Shown piece after piece: positions 18,330-28,740 of a DNA stretch of 64,000 nt (position 1 is its first letter; each line of letters starts with the position of its first letter). The notes beneath the pieces are model-generated. The model ran no database searches and had not been told where the DNA came from. It saw only the letters and a list, made by a program, of their open reading frames with translations. The stretch comes from Sphingomonadales bacterium (GTDB lineage Bacteria; Pseudomonadota; Alphaproteobacteria; Sphingomonadales; Sphingomonadaceae). Location of the stretch: positions 19,929 to 83,928 of the forward strand of contig JANXVZ010000019.1 in assembly GCA_025351405.1 (NCBI GenBank), written 5' to 3'. The translations under genes and the position numbers were made by a program.

Positions 18330-19972
18330 TCGTCGCGGCGCTCCAGCACCCGGCCCGAAGCGATCAGCAGTTGCGGGCGGCCATCGACGAAGCCGGCAAA
18401 ACGCACCCGTTCGGGGTCCCAGTCGCTTGCCGCGGATCGCCAGGTATCGCTGCCGATATCGACCAGCGGATCGGTGCCATCGGCGAACAGTGTATCGCCG
18501 CGCGCCACCAGTGTAATGCCGCCGACCCAGGGGTCGTCGGTCTGGTATCGCCCGGCACGCGCCGCGATGTGCGGCGGCACCGGCGGCAGCGCCGGCACCG
18601 TCCTGCCGTCGCGGACATGGCGCGCGCTGCCCCAGGCCAGGCTGGTCACGGCCCCCGCCTCACGGTTGAACAGCAGGGGAAGATCGTCGATCTGGCTGAT
18701 GAACATATCGGGACCGATAGGTTCTAGCGCGGAGGACTTGCCGAAGGCGACGATCTGCAAGTCCGGCCGGATCGTCACAGGGCCAAAGCTGCCGGCAAAA
18801 TCCGCGGCCTTTACCGGGGGTCGCCCCAGATCGGTCGGCGTCGGCAGTGGCAATCCCGCCCCGGCGCAGCGCATCGCCTCGACCGCGAACATCGTCAGCA
18901 GGCGCGGGCGATAGCCGGTACCGCCGACGGCGCAGCTCGCAAACGCCCCGGTGCCTGCCGCCGGGTCGACGTGAAACGACGATGAAAAGCACACCATGCC
19001 CCCGGTATGGTGCAACAGCGCGCGGCCGTTGGCGAGGCGATGCATCAGCCCCATGCCGTAAGTCTCTGCAGGGATTGCCGGAACCTGCACGACCGGCTTG
19101 GCCAGCCACAGCCTAGCCATCGCGTCCGGCACCACCGGCCCGCCATGGCCATTGCCCACCCCGATCATGAAGCGCAGGTATTTCGCCATATCGGGCAGGG
19201 TGGAGGCAACCGAGCCGGCGCCGAGCGCGGCATCCCCCCAAGGCGCCGGAGCCAGAGCGACGCGATCGCCGCCGCGGCGGTCGGGCCGCAGCGGGCTATA
19301 GCTTGCGGGAAATCGCGTGCGGTCCCGCCATGGGATGATGCCGTGCGTCGCGGCCATCCCCAAGCGCGCGCACACCCGCGTTTCGATGCTGCGCGCCAAC
19401 GGCACGCCCTCGATGCGCGCAATCATGGTCCCGAGCAGATCATAGCCGGTGTTGCTGTACGACCAGTGCGAACCAGCCGCAAAACCACGCCAGAGCTTGC
19501 CGCCATCAGGCTGAAATTGCGGGGCAAAGTCCGGCAACCCGGTGGTATGATCGAGCAAGCCGCGGATGGTGAAGGCGCCGTCATCGGGCAGCGGTGCCTC
19601 TGGCAGGACGCTGCGGATGTCGGCTTCCAGGTCGATCTTGTGCTCCGAAGCCAATTGCAGGCAGATCGCCGCGACAAAGGATTTGCTGATCGAACCGATC
19701 TGCCACAGGTCATCGGGCCGCAGGGGCTCGGTCCTTTCGAAGTTGCGGTGGCCGGAATGGATGAGTGCCGTGAACCCGCCATCGACAACGACCATGCCCA
19801 TTGCCGGCAGGCCGAAGTGGCGGCGATGATCCTCCAGATACCCGGCGATGGCTGTCAGCGCCGATCGCTGCGCCGGCGTCGCACCTGCGGCGATGATGCT
19901 GGCCCTGGCAATTCCCGGGCCGACCAATGCCGCAGCGCCACCACCAAGGAACAGGCGTCGGTCGATCGGCAT
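18326..19972 (-). CDS. Serine hydrolase of the beta-lactamase/class C family
   Basis: This 548-aa exported enzyme has the penicillin-binding/beta-lactamase fold. The N-terminus MPIDRRLFLGGGAAALVGPG looks like a Tat signal. The active-site triads are SISK (SxxK nucleophile), YSN in HWSYSNTGYDLLG, and HTG in LLHHTGGMVCF, the class C/esterase EstB-type pattern. The C-terminal ~150 residues form an extra beta-rich domain found in many such hydrolases. The substrate (D-amino peptide, ester or lactam) cannot be told. ATG 19972 starts the signal peptide; the 23 codons of open frame before it look non-coding. Confidence 0.85.
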   Translation of the reverse strand: MPIDRRLFLGGGAAALVGPGIARASIIAAGATPAQRSALTAIAGYLEDHRRHFGLPAMGMVVVDGGFTALIHSGHRNFERTEPLRPDDLWQIGSISKSFVAAICLQLASEHKIDLEADIRSVLPEAPLPDDGAFTIRGLLDHTTGLPDFAPQFQPDGGKLWRGFAAGSHWSYSNTGYDLLGTMIARIEGVPLARSIETRVCARLGMAATHGIIPWRDRTRFPASYSPLRPDRRGGDRVALAPAPWGDAALGAGSVASTLPDMAKYLRFMIGVGNGHGGPVVPDAMARLWLAKPVVQVPAIPAETYGMGLMHRLANGRALLHHTGGMVCFSSSFHVDPAAGTGAFASCAVGGTGYRPRLLTMFAVEAMRCAGAGLPLPTPTDLGRPPVKAADFAGSFGPVTIRPDLQIVAFGKSSALEPIGPDMFISQIDDLPLLFNREAGAVTSLAWGSARHVRDGRTVPALPPVPPHIAARAGRYQTDDPWVGGITLVARGDTLFADGTDPLVDIGSDTWRSAASDWDPERVRFAGFVDGRPQLLIASGRVLERRDD

Positions 19973-20055
19973 GGCATCCCCCAATTGCGGCCCATTGGCA
20001 CCGCACCGCATCAGCGTGTGCGGGAAGCCTCGGCCCGTCAACCGTGCCGCAAGGA

Positions 20056-21009
20056 TCAGGCTTTTGCCAGCATCCTGCGCCGGCGAAGCACTGCGCCGGT
20101 CAGCCCGAAGCCGGCGATCAGCATGGCCCAGCTGGCTGGTTCGGGCACGGTGCCGACACCGGTGATATGCGCCACCTGGCGAAAAATGGCGGCCTGGATC
20201 GGTGCGATCGGGTGGACGCCATCGACAGAGAAATAGCCGCTGCAGTCGATCGAATGGGTGATGGGGTCGGGCGTGCGGTGGTCAAAGCAATTGCCCGCCT
20301 GGGTGAAAGGCGCGACACCATATTGCGCCGGATTGGCAACAAGGCCCCTGAAGAAGTCGAGATAGCTGAAGCGCAGCAGGTCGGTGCCCGGGGCCAGCAC
20401 GGCGCCGTCGAGCGCAGTCTGCAACTGGGCATCCAAGCCCGGATAGGCCGGCGAGACATTGGGGATGCCGGTGACGAGGATATGCTCGGCGCCAAGTGCA
20501 CTCAGCGTTTGGACGGCGCCAACAAAGGTGCCGATGATGTTGGCGGCATAGGCCGATGCGCTGGGGAAGCCGCTGTAGTCGCCCGCATTCAGTGCAAATA
20601 CGTCGTTGCCGCCGAAATTGAGGACATACAGCCCGTTCGGATCGACGGCGTGCCCCGCGAGATAGCCGCCGAGCTGGATCGTCAGGTCAGGGACAAGGCC
20701 GCCCGGCTGTGCCGCACGGGCGCCGCCAAAGGCATAGTTGCTGCCGCCCGCAAGCGACGGCGTCGTCAGCGTGCCATACAGGCGCTGGCTCAGCAGATCG
20801 GTGTAATCGGGTCCGTTGGTGAAGCGACCCATGAAATAACCGGCCGAGGGCGGATTGTAGATGCCGCCGGTGGCAAGGAATATGTTGCCGGCATCGACCA
20901 GACTATCGCCGAATATGTACAGCGCCGATGGCCGGTAGCCTGCGGCCTGTGCAGGTGCCATGGCCATCAGACCGGCAGCGACACATGACAGTAACAATGC
21001 CTGGCGCAT
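20056..21009 (-). CDS. SGNH/GDSL hydrolase with PEPxxWA-CTERM tail
   Basis: This is a secreted lipase/esterase-like enzyme. After a signal peptide (MRQALLLSCVAAGLMAMAPAQA) come GDSL block I (YIFGDSLVDAGN), block III (LNFGGNDVFAL) and block V with the catalytic Asp-His (VDGVHPIAPIQ). The C-terminus is a textbook sorting tail: VPEPASWAMLIAGFGLTGAV followed by RRRRM, i.e. PEPxxWA, a transmembrane stretch and an Arg cluster, processed by exosortase/archaeosortase-like systems in sphingomonads. The related autotransporter-type GDSL enzymes lack this tail. It is a single leftward gene. Confidence 0.9.
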   Translation of the reverse strand: MRQALLLSCVAAGLMAMAPAQAAGYRPSALYIFGDSLVDAGNIFLATGGIYNPPSAGYFMGRFTNGPDYTDLLSQRLYGTLTTPSLAGGSNYAFGGARAAQPGGLVPDLTIQLGGYLAGHAVDPNGLYVLNFGGNDVFALNAGDYSGFPSASAYAANIIGTFVGAVQTLSALGAEHILVTGIPNVSPAYPGLDAQLQTALDGAVLAPGTDLLRFSYLDFFRGLVANPAQYGVAPFTQAGNCFDHRTPDPITHSIDCSGYFSVDGVHPIAPIQAAIFRQVAHITGVGTVPEPASWAMLIAGFGLTGAVLRRRRMLAKA

Positions 21010-21183
21010 GGATCATTTCCCCATCTTCGACTTGCTTGTTGGGACTATACTTGCCGATTTGCCTGTGTGCCAGCCGGTTTCGGGCGGGCCCGGGAAAACC
21101 GCCGCCCATACCGATCAGACCCCTTCGACAAGACCGATGCGGCAGCGTAAACAGCGGCCAAATCTGAAAGAGTGTGGAAGATC

Positions 21184-22515
21184 ATGGCAGGCAGGTATTT
21201 CGGCACCGATGGTATTCGCGGCCTGACCAACACCCCCCCGATGACGGCGGCGATGGCGATGAAGGTGGGCCAGGCGGCGGGAACACGCTTCCTGCGGGGT
21301 GGGCACCAGCACAGGGTCGTTGTCGCCAAGGACACCCGGCTGTCGGGCTACATGATGGAATCGGCGCTGACGGCGGGCTTCACCTCGGTCGGCATGGATG
21401 TCATCCAGATCGGCCCGATCCCGACGCCGGCGGTGGCCATGCTGACACGGTCGCTGCGCGCCGACCTGGGGGTGATGATCTCTGCCAGCCACAACCCGTT
21501 TCATGACAATGGCATCAAGCTGTTCGGGCCCGATGGCTATAAGCTGTCGGACGAGGATGAGGCCGAAATCGAGAGGCTGATCGATGCCGAAATCCCGCTT
21601 GCCGAGCCGCGCGCCATCGGCCGGGCGCGCCGCATCGAGGATGCCCGCGGACGCTACATCCACTTCGCCAAATCGACCTTCCCCGAAAAATCACGGCTCG
21701 ATGGCCTGAAGGTCGTCGTCGATTGCGCCCATGGCGCTGCCTATGCGGTCGCCCCGGAGGCGCTGTGGGAACTGGGCGCCGAAGTCGATGCCATCGGCGT
21801 TTCGCCCAACGGTTTCAACATCAACGACCAGATGGGCAGCACCCATCCCCGGGCCTTGCAGATGCGCGTGCTCGAAACCGGCGCCGATATCGGCATCGCG
21901 CTGGATGGCGACGCCGACCGGCTGATTGTCGTCGACGAAAAGGGCCAGGTTGTCGACGGTGACCAGCTGATGGCGCTGATCACCCTGCGCGCCGCCGCCG
22001 ACGGCACGTTGAAGGGCGGCGGCCTGGTGGCGACGGTGATGTCGAACCTGGGGCTGGAGCGCCTGCTGGACCGACAGGGCCTGACCTTGCACCGTGCGGC
22101 GGTGGGCGACCGCAACGTGCTGGAGATGATGCGCGCCGGCGGCTTCAACATCGGTGGCGAGCAATCGGGGCATCTCATCCTCGCCGATCATTCGACGACC
22201 GGCGACGGACTGGTGGCGGCGTTGCAGGTGCTGGCGGCGCTGGTCGCCACCGGCAAGCCGGCGAGCGAAGTGCTGCACCTGTTCGACCCGCTGCCGCAAT
22301 TGCTGAAAAGCGTGCGCTTTACCGGCAAGCCGCTCGACAGCGACAAGGTCAAGGCGGTGATCGCCGATGGCGAGGCGCGGTTGAACGGCCGCGGCCGGCT
22401 GCTGATCCGCAAATCGGGCACCGAACCGGTGATAAGGGTGATGGCGGAGGGTGACGACAAGGCTTTGGTCAAGGCCGTCGTCGAGGACATTTGCGCGGCG
22501 GTGGTTGCGGGGTGA
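21184..22515 (+). CDS. glmM: Phosphoglucosamine mutase
   Basis: GlmM interconverts glucosamine-6-P and glucosamine-1-P on the way to UDP-GlcNAc for peptidoglycan and LPS. The 443-aa product has the family start YFGTDGIRG, the phosphoserine loop [20 protein letters not shown], the metal-binding DGDADR loop ([13 protein letters not shown]), the sugar-binding GGEQSGH and the phosphate-binding [15 protein letters not shown] 21184 has GGAAG 4-5 bp upstream and starts the conserved sequence. It leads a glmM-thiD-rnhB run in which each stop overlaps the next GTG. Confidence 0.98.
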   Translation: MAGRYFGTDGIRGLTNTPPMTAAMAMKVGQAAGTRFLRGGHQHRVVVAKDTRLSGYMMESALTAGFTSVGMDVIQIGPIPTPAVAMLTRSLRADLGVMISASHNPFHDNGIKLFGPDGYKLSDEDEAEIERLIDAEIPLAEPRAIGRARRIEDARGRYIHFAKSTFPEKSRLDGLKVVVDCAHGAAYAVAPEALWELGAEVDAIGVSPNGFNINDQMGSTHPRALQMRVLETGADIGIALDGDADRLIVVDEKGQVVDGDQLMALITLRAAADGTLKGGGLVATVMSNLGLERLLDRQGLTLHRAAVGDRNVLEMMRAGGFNIGGEQSGHLILADHSTTGDGLVAALQVLAALVATGKPASEVLHLFDPLPQLLKSVRFTGKPLDSDKVKAVIADGEARLNGRGRLLIRKSGTEPVIRVMAEGDDKALVKAVVEDICAAVVAG

Positions 22516-23303
22516 TTTCGGCACAACCGCGCATCCTTGTCATCGCCGGGTCCGACAGCGGTGGCGGAGCCGGCATCCAGGCCGATATCAAGACGGTGAC
22601 GTGTCTTGGCGGTTACGCGATGACCGCCGTTACCGCCGTGACCGTGCAGAATACCCTGGGGGTCAGCGGCATCCACGCCATTCCGGCGGCGATTGTCGCG
22701 GCCCAGATCCGGGCTTGCATCGACGACATCGGCATCGATGCCGTCAAGATCGGCATGATCGGGTCGGCGGAGACGGTGGCGGCGGTCGCCGATGCACTGG
22801 CAGATATCAGGGTACCGGTCGTCCTCGACCCGGTGATGGTGGCGAAGGGCGGCGCGAGTCTGCTGGGCGACGAGGCGGCGGCGATGCTTTTCGAACGATT
22901 GCTGCCGATGGCGACAGTCGTGACGCCGAACACGCCCGAACTGGCGGCGCTGACCCATACCGATATCGAGGATGCCGCCGACGCATTGCTGGCAGCACAG
23001 GAACTGCTGTTGCGCGGACCAAGGGCAGTGCTTGCCAAGGGCGGCCATCTGCCCGGCGAGCTGCTCACCGACTGGCTGGTGACGCGCGGCGGGCATCGCG
23101 CGTTCACCGGTCCGCGTATCGAGACGCGACATACCCATGGCACCGGCTGCACGCTGGCGAGCGCCTTGGCCTGCGGCCTTGGTGCGGGGATGGCGCTGGA
23201 GGACGCGGTGGCGCAGGCCCGGGCGTTCGTTGCGCAAGGCATTGCACGCGCCCCGGGCTTTGGCGGCGGGCACGGGCCATTGGGCTTCTGGCCGCTGGCG
23301 TGA
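22512..23303 (+). CDS. thiD: Hydroxymethylpyrimidine/phosphomethylpyrimidine kinase
   Basis: ThiD phosphorylates HMP and HMP-P for thiamine synthesis. The 263-aa protein shows the ribokinase-fold N-terminus [57 protein letters not shown] and the active-site [15 protein letters not shown] 22512 overlaps the glmM TGA (GTGA), so translation is coupled. No other thiamine genes and no TPP riboswitch lie nearby. Confidence 0.96.
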   Translation: MISAQPRILVIAGSDSGGGAGIQADIKTVTCLGGYAMTAVTAVTVQNTLGVSGIHAIPAAIVAAQIRACIDDIGIDAVKIGMIGSAETVAAVADALADIRVPVVLDPVMVAKGGASLLGDEAAAMLFERLLPMATVVTPNTPELAALTHTDIEDAADALLAAQELLLRGPRAVLAKGGHLPGELLTDWLVTRGGHRAFTGPRIETRHTHGTGCTLASALACGLGAGMALEDAVAQARAFVAQGIARAPGFGGGHGPLGFWPLA

Positions 23304-23908
23304 GCGGGCCGGGCGACTTTGCGTGGGAGCAGCGATTCCCCGGCCGCATCGCCGGAGTCGACGAAGCGGGCCGTGGGCCGTGGGCAGGGCCAGTGGTCGC
23401 GGCGGCGGTCGTGCTCGATCGCAGCTGCTGCCCGGCGGGGCTCGATGACAGCAAGAAGCTCAGCGCAGGCTCGCGTGAACGGCTGCACGGCGAACTGCTG
23501 GGCTGCGCGGTTATCGGCATCGGCATGGCCAGCGTCACCGAAATTGACGGCCTCAACATCCACTGGGCGACGATGCTGGCAATGGAGCGCGCGGTGGCGG
23601 GGCTCGGCTGCGCGATCGATCATGTGCTGGTCGATGGCAACCGGCTGCCGCGCTGGTCACACCCCGCCACCGCCATTGTCGGCGGCGATGCCTTGTGCTG
23701 GTCGATTTCGGCGGCCTCGATCATTGCCAAGGTGACGCGCGACCGGATGATGTCGGCGCTGGATGCGGAATGTCCCGGCTATGGCTGGGGGCGCAACAAG
23801 GGCTATGGCACCGCCGTCCATGCTGCGGCGCTGGCCGCGCTTGGGGTTACCCACCACCACAGGCGCTCGTTCGCACCCGTCGCGAGGCGGCTTGTCGAGG
23901 CTGGCTGA
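23300..23908 (+). CDS. rnhB: Ribonuclease HII
   Basis: RNase HII cuts RNA in RNA-DNA hybrids and removes misincorporated ribonucleotides. The 202-aa product has the metal-binding acidic residues in AGVDEAGRGPWAGPVVAAAV and DSKKLS, VDGNRLP, and SIIAKVTRDRMM. GTG 23300 overlaps the thiD TGA, repeating the GTGA junction seen upstream. rnhB next to ccrM is a conserved alphaproteobacterial order. Confidence 0.96.
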   Translation: MSGPGDFAWEQRFPGRIAGVDEAGRGPWAGPVVAAAVVLDRSCCPAGLDDSKKLSAGSRERLHGELLGCAVIGIGMASVTEIDGLNIHWATMLAMERAVAGLGCAIDHVLVDGNRLPRWSHPATAIVGGDALCWSISAASIIAKVTRDRMMSALDAECPGYGWGRNKGYGTAVHAAALAALGVTHHHRRSFAPVARRLVEAG

Positions 23909-23924
23909 GGAAAGTGCGCCGACA

Positions 23925-25243
<1,319 letters not shown>

Positions 25244-25336
25244 CGCAAGCCGGCCAGGCCAGGCAATGTCATAATTCCGTTGGCAGCGACCGTGTTGACC
25301 AGCTAAAGCACCTCCATCCCGCAATGGAGCATGCAT

Positions 25337-27415
25337 ATGTATCGGTCCTTTCTCCTCGGCGCTTCGGCGCTCGCTCTCGTCGCCGCCCCGGTTTCCGCAA
25401 AGCGCGTTTCCAAGGCTGCCGCGTCCCACCCCGTCGCCAAGGCCGCCAACGCACCGACCTATGGCACGTTCGGCTATGACGAAGCCGGCATGAACCGCAG
25501 CGTGCTGCCCGGCAATGATTTCGTGGAATACGCCAACGGCACCTATCTCAAGACCCTCGAAATTCCTGCCGACCGATCGAACTATGGCATGTTCACCAAG
25601 CTGCGTGACCTCAGCCAGGAGCGTACACGCACCATCATCGAGGCAGCGGCCGCCCAAAAGGACGCGCCCAAGGGTAGCGAGACCCAGAAGGTCGGCGATT
25701 TTTATGCCAGCTACATGGATGAAGCCGGCATCGAGGCCAAGGGCCTGGCCCCGCTGGCGCCCGCCTTCGCCGAAATCACCGCGATCAACGACCGGGTTGC
25801 ACTGGCAAGGGTGATGGGCGAGGCGGCGCGCAAGGGCATCGACATGCCGATCGGCATGGGCCCGCAGTCGGATCTGAAGAACCCCGATGCCATGGCGGTC
25901 TATGTCGGCCAGGGCGGGCTTGGCCTGCCGGACCGCGATTACTACCTCGACGAGAAGAACCCCAAGTTCGCCGAAGTCCGCACCAAATACGTCGCGCACA
26001 TCGAAAAGATGCTGACGCTGGCCGGCGTCGCCGACGCCGCCGCCAAGGCCAAGGCGATCTATGACCTCGAACACAAGATCGCGACAGTCCACTGGAGCCA
26101 GGTCGAACAGCGCCAGGTTGAAAAGCTGTACAATCCGGTCGCCCGCGACGCCATCGATGCCGGTTATCCCGGTCTCGACTGGACCGCGATGCTGACCGCG
26201 TCGGGCGTCGCCAGCCAGCCACAGTTGATCATCACCCAGCCCAGCGCCATCAGCGGCACCGCCAAGCTGATCGCCAGCGAACCGCTCGATACCTGGAAGG
26301 CGTATCTGACCTTCCGAACCCTGGAGAGTGCAGCGCCGCTGCTGCCCAAGGTCTTTGTCGACGAGAATTTTGCGTTCAACGGTACGGTCCTCAACGGCCA
26401 ACCGCAGATCCAGCCGCGTTGGAAGCGCGCCGTCGATGCCACGTCGGAGAACCTGGGTGAAGCTGCCGGCAAGCTGTATGTCGCCAAATACTTCCCGCCG
26501 GCGGCAAAGGCCAAGGCCGATGAACTGGTTCACAACATCATCGCCGCAATGGACAACCGCCTTGCAAACCTGACGTGGATGGACCCGAAGACCAAGGTGG
26601 AGGCGCGTGCCAAGCTGGCCGCGTTTACCCCCAAGATCGGCTACCCGGACAAATGGCGGGACTATTCGAAGCTCGAGGTCGTTCGCGGCGATGCGCTGGG
26701 CAATCAACTGCGCGCTACCGAGTTCGAGTACCAGCGCAACCTCGACAAGATCGGCAAGCCGATCGATCGCAGCGAGTGGGGCATGACCCCGATGACGGTC
26801 AACGCCTATGCCAACCCGCTGTGGAACGAGATCGTCTTCCCCGCCGCGATCCTGCAGCCACCGTTCTTTGATCCCAACGCCGACGCAGCGGTCAATTACG
26901 GCGGCATCGGCCTCGTCATCGGCCATGAAATCAGCCATCATTTCGACGATCAGGGCCGCAAGTTCGATAAGTTCGGCAAGCTGGCGGATTGGTGGACCGC
27001 GCAGGACATCGCCCGTTTCAAGGTGCTGACGGACAAGGTCGTCAAGCAGTATGCCGCTTATGAACCCTTGAAGGGCAGCCATGTGAACGGCGAACTGACG
27101 CTGGGGGAAAACATGGCCGACCTCGCCGGGGTCAATGTTGCCTATGACGCCTACCACAAGGCGCTCGGCGGCAAGACGGCCCCTGTCATCGACGGCTTTA
27201 CCGGTGACCAGCGCTTCTTCCTCGGCTTTGCCCAGGTCTGGCGGCAGAAGTATCGTGATCCGGCGCTGCTGCGTGGCCTGACCACCGATCCGCACACGCC
27301 CGGGCATTACCGCCCGTATGTGTCGCGCAACCTCGATGCCTGGTACACGGCGTTCAACGTCAAGCCTGGCGAAAGCCTGTACCTGGCACCGGCTGACCGG
27401 GTGAAGGTCTGGTAG
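25337..27415 (+). CDS. M13-family (neprilysin/PepO-like) zinc metallopeptidase
   Basis: This is a 692-aa exported endopeptidase. A signal peptide (YRSFLLGASALALVAAPVSA) precedes a long helical N-domain with the family start DFVEYANGTYLKT. The zinc site is HEISHHFDDQG (HExxH) with the downstream ENMADLAG (ExxxD), and it ends in the expected tryptophan (RVKVW). The substrate-binding NAYANP replaces the common NAYY. ATG 25337 is preferred over 25331 because GGAG (25326-25329) gives a normal 7-bp spacing. It is a single gene between ccrM and folP. Confidence 0.94.
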   Translation: MYRSFLLGASALALVAAPVSAKRVSKAAASHPVAKAANAPTYGTFGYDEAGMNRSVLPGNDFVEYANGTYLKTLEIPADRSNYGMFTKLRDLSQERTRTIIEAAAAQKDAPKGSETQKVGDFYASYMDEAGIEAKGLAPLAPAFAEITAINDRVALARVMGEAARKGIDMPIGMGPQSDLKNPDAMAVYVGQGGLGLPDRDYYLDEKNPKFAEVRTKYVAHIEKMLTLAGVADAAAKAKAIYDLEHKIATVHWSQVEQRQVEKLYNPVARDAIDAGYPGLDWTAMLTASGVASQPQLIITQPSAISGTAKLIASEPLDTWKAYLTFRTLESAAPLLPKVFVDENFAFNGTVLNGQPQIQPRWKRAVDATSENLGEAAGKLYVAKYFPPAAKAKADELVHNIIAAMDNRLANLTWMDPKTKVEARAKLAAFTPKIGYPDKWRDYSKLEVVRGDALGNQLRATEFEYQRNLDKIGKPIDRSEWGMTPMTVNAYANPLWNEIVFPAAILQPPFFDPNADAAVNYGGIGLVIGHEISHHFDDQGRKFDKFGKLADWWTAQDIARFKVLTDKVVKQYAAYEPLKGSHVNGELTLGENMADLAGVNVAYDAYHKALGGKTAPVIDGFTGDQRFFLGFAQVWRQKYRDPALLRGLTTDPHTPGHYRPYVSRNLDAWYTAFNVKPGESLYLAPADRVKVW

Positions 27416-27510
27416 CCCATCGCGTCTATTATCGACCTGTCGGGCTCGGTTGCGGCCCGGGTTGCGGGTCACCCCTTGCGGGTGGCCCGCAGCGTTTTGC
27501 CCTGGTCGAG

Positions 27511-28467
27511 GTGCTGCAACGCGGCCAGCCATCGCGCGTGGTGGCAACCGACAGCATCGATCCCGCCATCCTTGCGACGCTGACGGCACCCCGGCCACAG
27601 ATTGCCGGCTTGCCGCGGGATCGCACCGCGGTGATGGGAATTCTGAACGTCACCCCGGACAGTTTTTCCGATGGTGGCCGCCATGCTGCGCCGGATGTAG
27701 CGGTCGCGGCGGCGCAGGCCATGGCGGCGGCGGGGGCGGACATCATCGATGTCGGCGCCGAATCGACCCGGCCGCGTGCACCGCATGTCGATACCGCCAC
27801 GGAGGCTTCGCGGCTGTCGGCAGTGATGCCGGGGCTGGCGGGGCTCAACTGGTCGATCGACACCCGCAAGGCCGCAATCATGGCGTTGGCGGTCGATGCA
27901 GGGGCGGCGCTGGTCAACGAAGTTTCGGCGCTCGGCCATGATGCCGATGCACTGGCGCTGGTGGCGGCGCGCGGCACGCCCGTGGTGCTGATGCACGCGC
28001 AGGGGACGCCCGACACCATGCAGGACGCGCCGCGCTATGGCGACGCACTGCTCGATGTCTATGACTGGCTGGAGGCACGCATCGCCACGTGCATCGCCGC
28101 CGGCATCGATCGCACCCGCATCATCGCCGATCCCGGCATCGGCTTTGGCAAGGACGTGTCGCACAACCTGGCGTTGCTGCGCGGTTTGACGCTGTTTCAC
28201 GGGCTGGGGGTGCCGCTTTTGCTGGGGGCGAGCCGCAAGCAGTTGATCGCGCGCCTCGCGGCAGGCGTGGCGCCGGATCAGCGCCTCGGGGCAGGAGTGC
28301 AGCCGAACCGACGCCCGGCGGCAGACGTGCCGCCGGATCAAAGACTGCCCGGCAGCATCGCGCTGGCGCTTCACGCCGCAAACTGCGGGGTGCAGTTGGT
28401 CCGTGTCCATGACGTGCCTGAGACGGTTCAGGCGCTCGCGGTGTGGCGGCAGGCGAATACCGGATGA
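27511..28467 (+). CDS. folP: Dihydropteroate synthase with internal 10-aa repeats
   Basis: FolP joins pABA to the pterin diphosphate in folate synthesis and is the sulfonamide target. The core is clear: MGILNVTPDSFSDGG, ADIIDVGAESTRP, SIDTRK, IIADPGIGFGK, GASRKQLIARL and the final RVHDV. Two oddities follow. Between SRK and the conserved RLPGS lies a threefold 10-residue repeat (28261-28350). And the start is unclear: GTG 27511 is the first normal start codon, yet the frame stays open to 27397 and encodes RVYYRPVGLG from 27421, which resembles the N-terminus of sphingomonad FolP. A CTG at 27409, overlapping the upstream stop, could be the real start. Confidence 0.9.
   Translation: MLQRGQPSRVVATDSIDPAILATLTAPRPQIAGLPRDRTAVMGILNVTPDSFSDGGRHAAPDVAVAAAQAMAAAGADIIDVGAESTRPRAPHVDTATEASRLSAVMPGLAGLNWSIDTRKAAIMALAVDAGAALVNEVSALGHDADALALVAARGTPVVLMHAQGTPDTMQDAPRYGDALLDVYDWLEARIATCIAAGIDRTRIIADPGIGFGKDVSHNLALLRGLTLFHGLGVPLLLGASRKQLIARLAAGVAPDQRLGAGVQPNRRPAADVPPDQRLPGSIALALHAANCGVQLVRVHDVPETVQALAVWRQANTG
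28261..28350 (+). repeat. Three 30-bp tandem repeats inside folP
   Basis: Units 28261-28290, 28291-28320 and 28321-28350 each begin GCAG and encode AGVAPDQRLG, AGVQPNRRPA and ADVPPDQRLP. Units 1 and 3 match at about 22 of 30 bases; the middle unit is more diverged. The repeat keeps the frame and expands the loop after the substrate-binding SRK of DHPS by about 20 residues. Confidence 0.85.
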
Positions 28468-28563
28468 CAGCAAAGGCGTGACATCTTCACAGCCATGCTG
28501 CATCTGCTATCAAGTCGCTCCGCCGGGCAATGATTGCCGTCGGGGCGGGACTGACGCAACAAT

Positions 28564-28716
28564 ATGGCAACGGAAACCATGATGGCCAACGACGGCACCA
28601 AAAAGGGCGGATCCACCGACCACCGCGCCACCTATGACCGCTTCATGTCGGTTACCAAGTGGAGCATCATCGCAGTCGCGATCGTCCTGATCATGATGGC
28701 GCTGTTTCTCGCCTGA
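28564..28716 (+). CDS. Small aa3-type cytochrome c oxidase subunit IV-like protein
   Basis: This is a 50-aa single-pass membrane protein. A charged N-terminus (TKKGGSTDHRATYDRFMSV) is followed by TKWSIIAVAIVLIMMALFLA. This layout, including the aromatic/charged lead-in and the W before the helix, is that of the bacterial aa3-type cytochrome oxidase subunit IV family (COX4_pro_2), known from Paracoccus. No other oxidase genes lie nearby. It sits 24 bp before pntAA, where alphaproteobacteria often carry it. ATG 28579 or 28582 are alternative starts. Confidence 0.7.
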   Translation: MATETMMANDGTKKGGSTDHRATYDRFMSVTKWSIIAVAIVLIMMALFLA

Positions 28717-28740
28717 CCTAAACGTCCTTGGGGGACAGAC

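Noticed and set aside
22491..22520. A TPP riboswitch before thiD
   Set aside because: thiD starts inside the glmM stop codon, leaving no leader.
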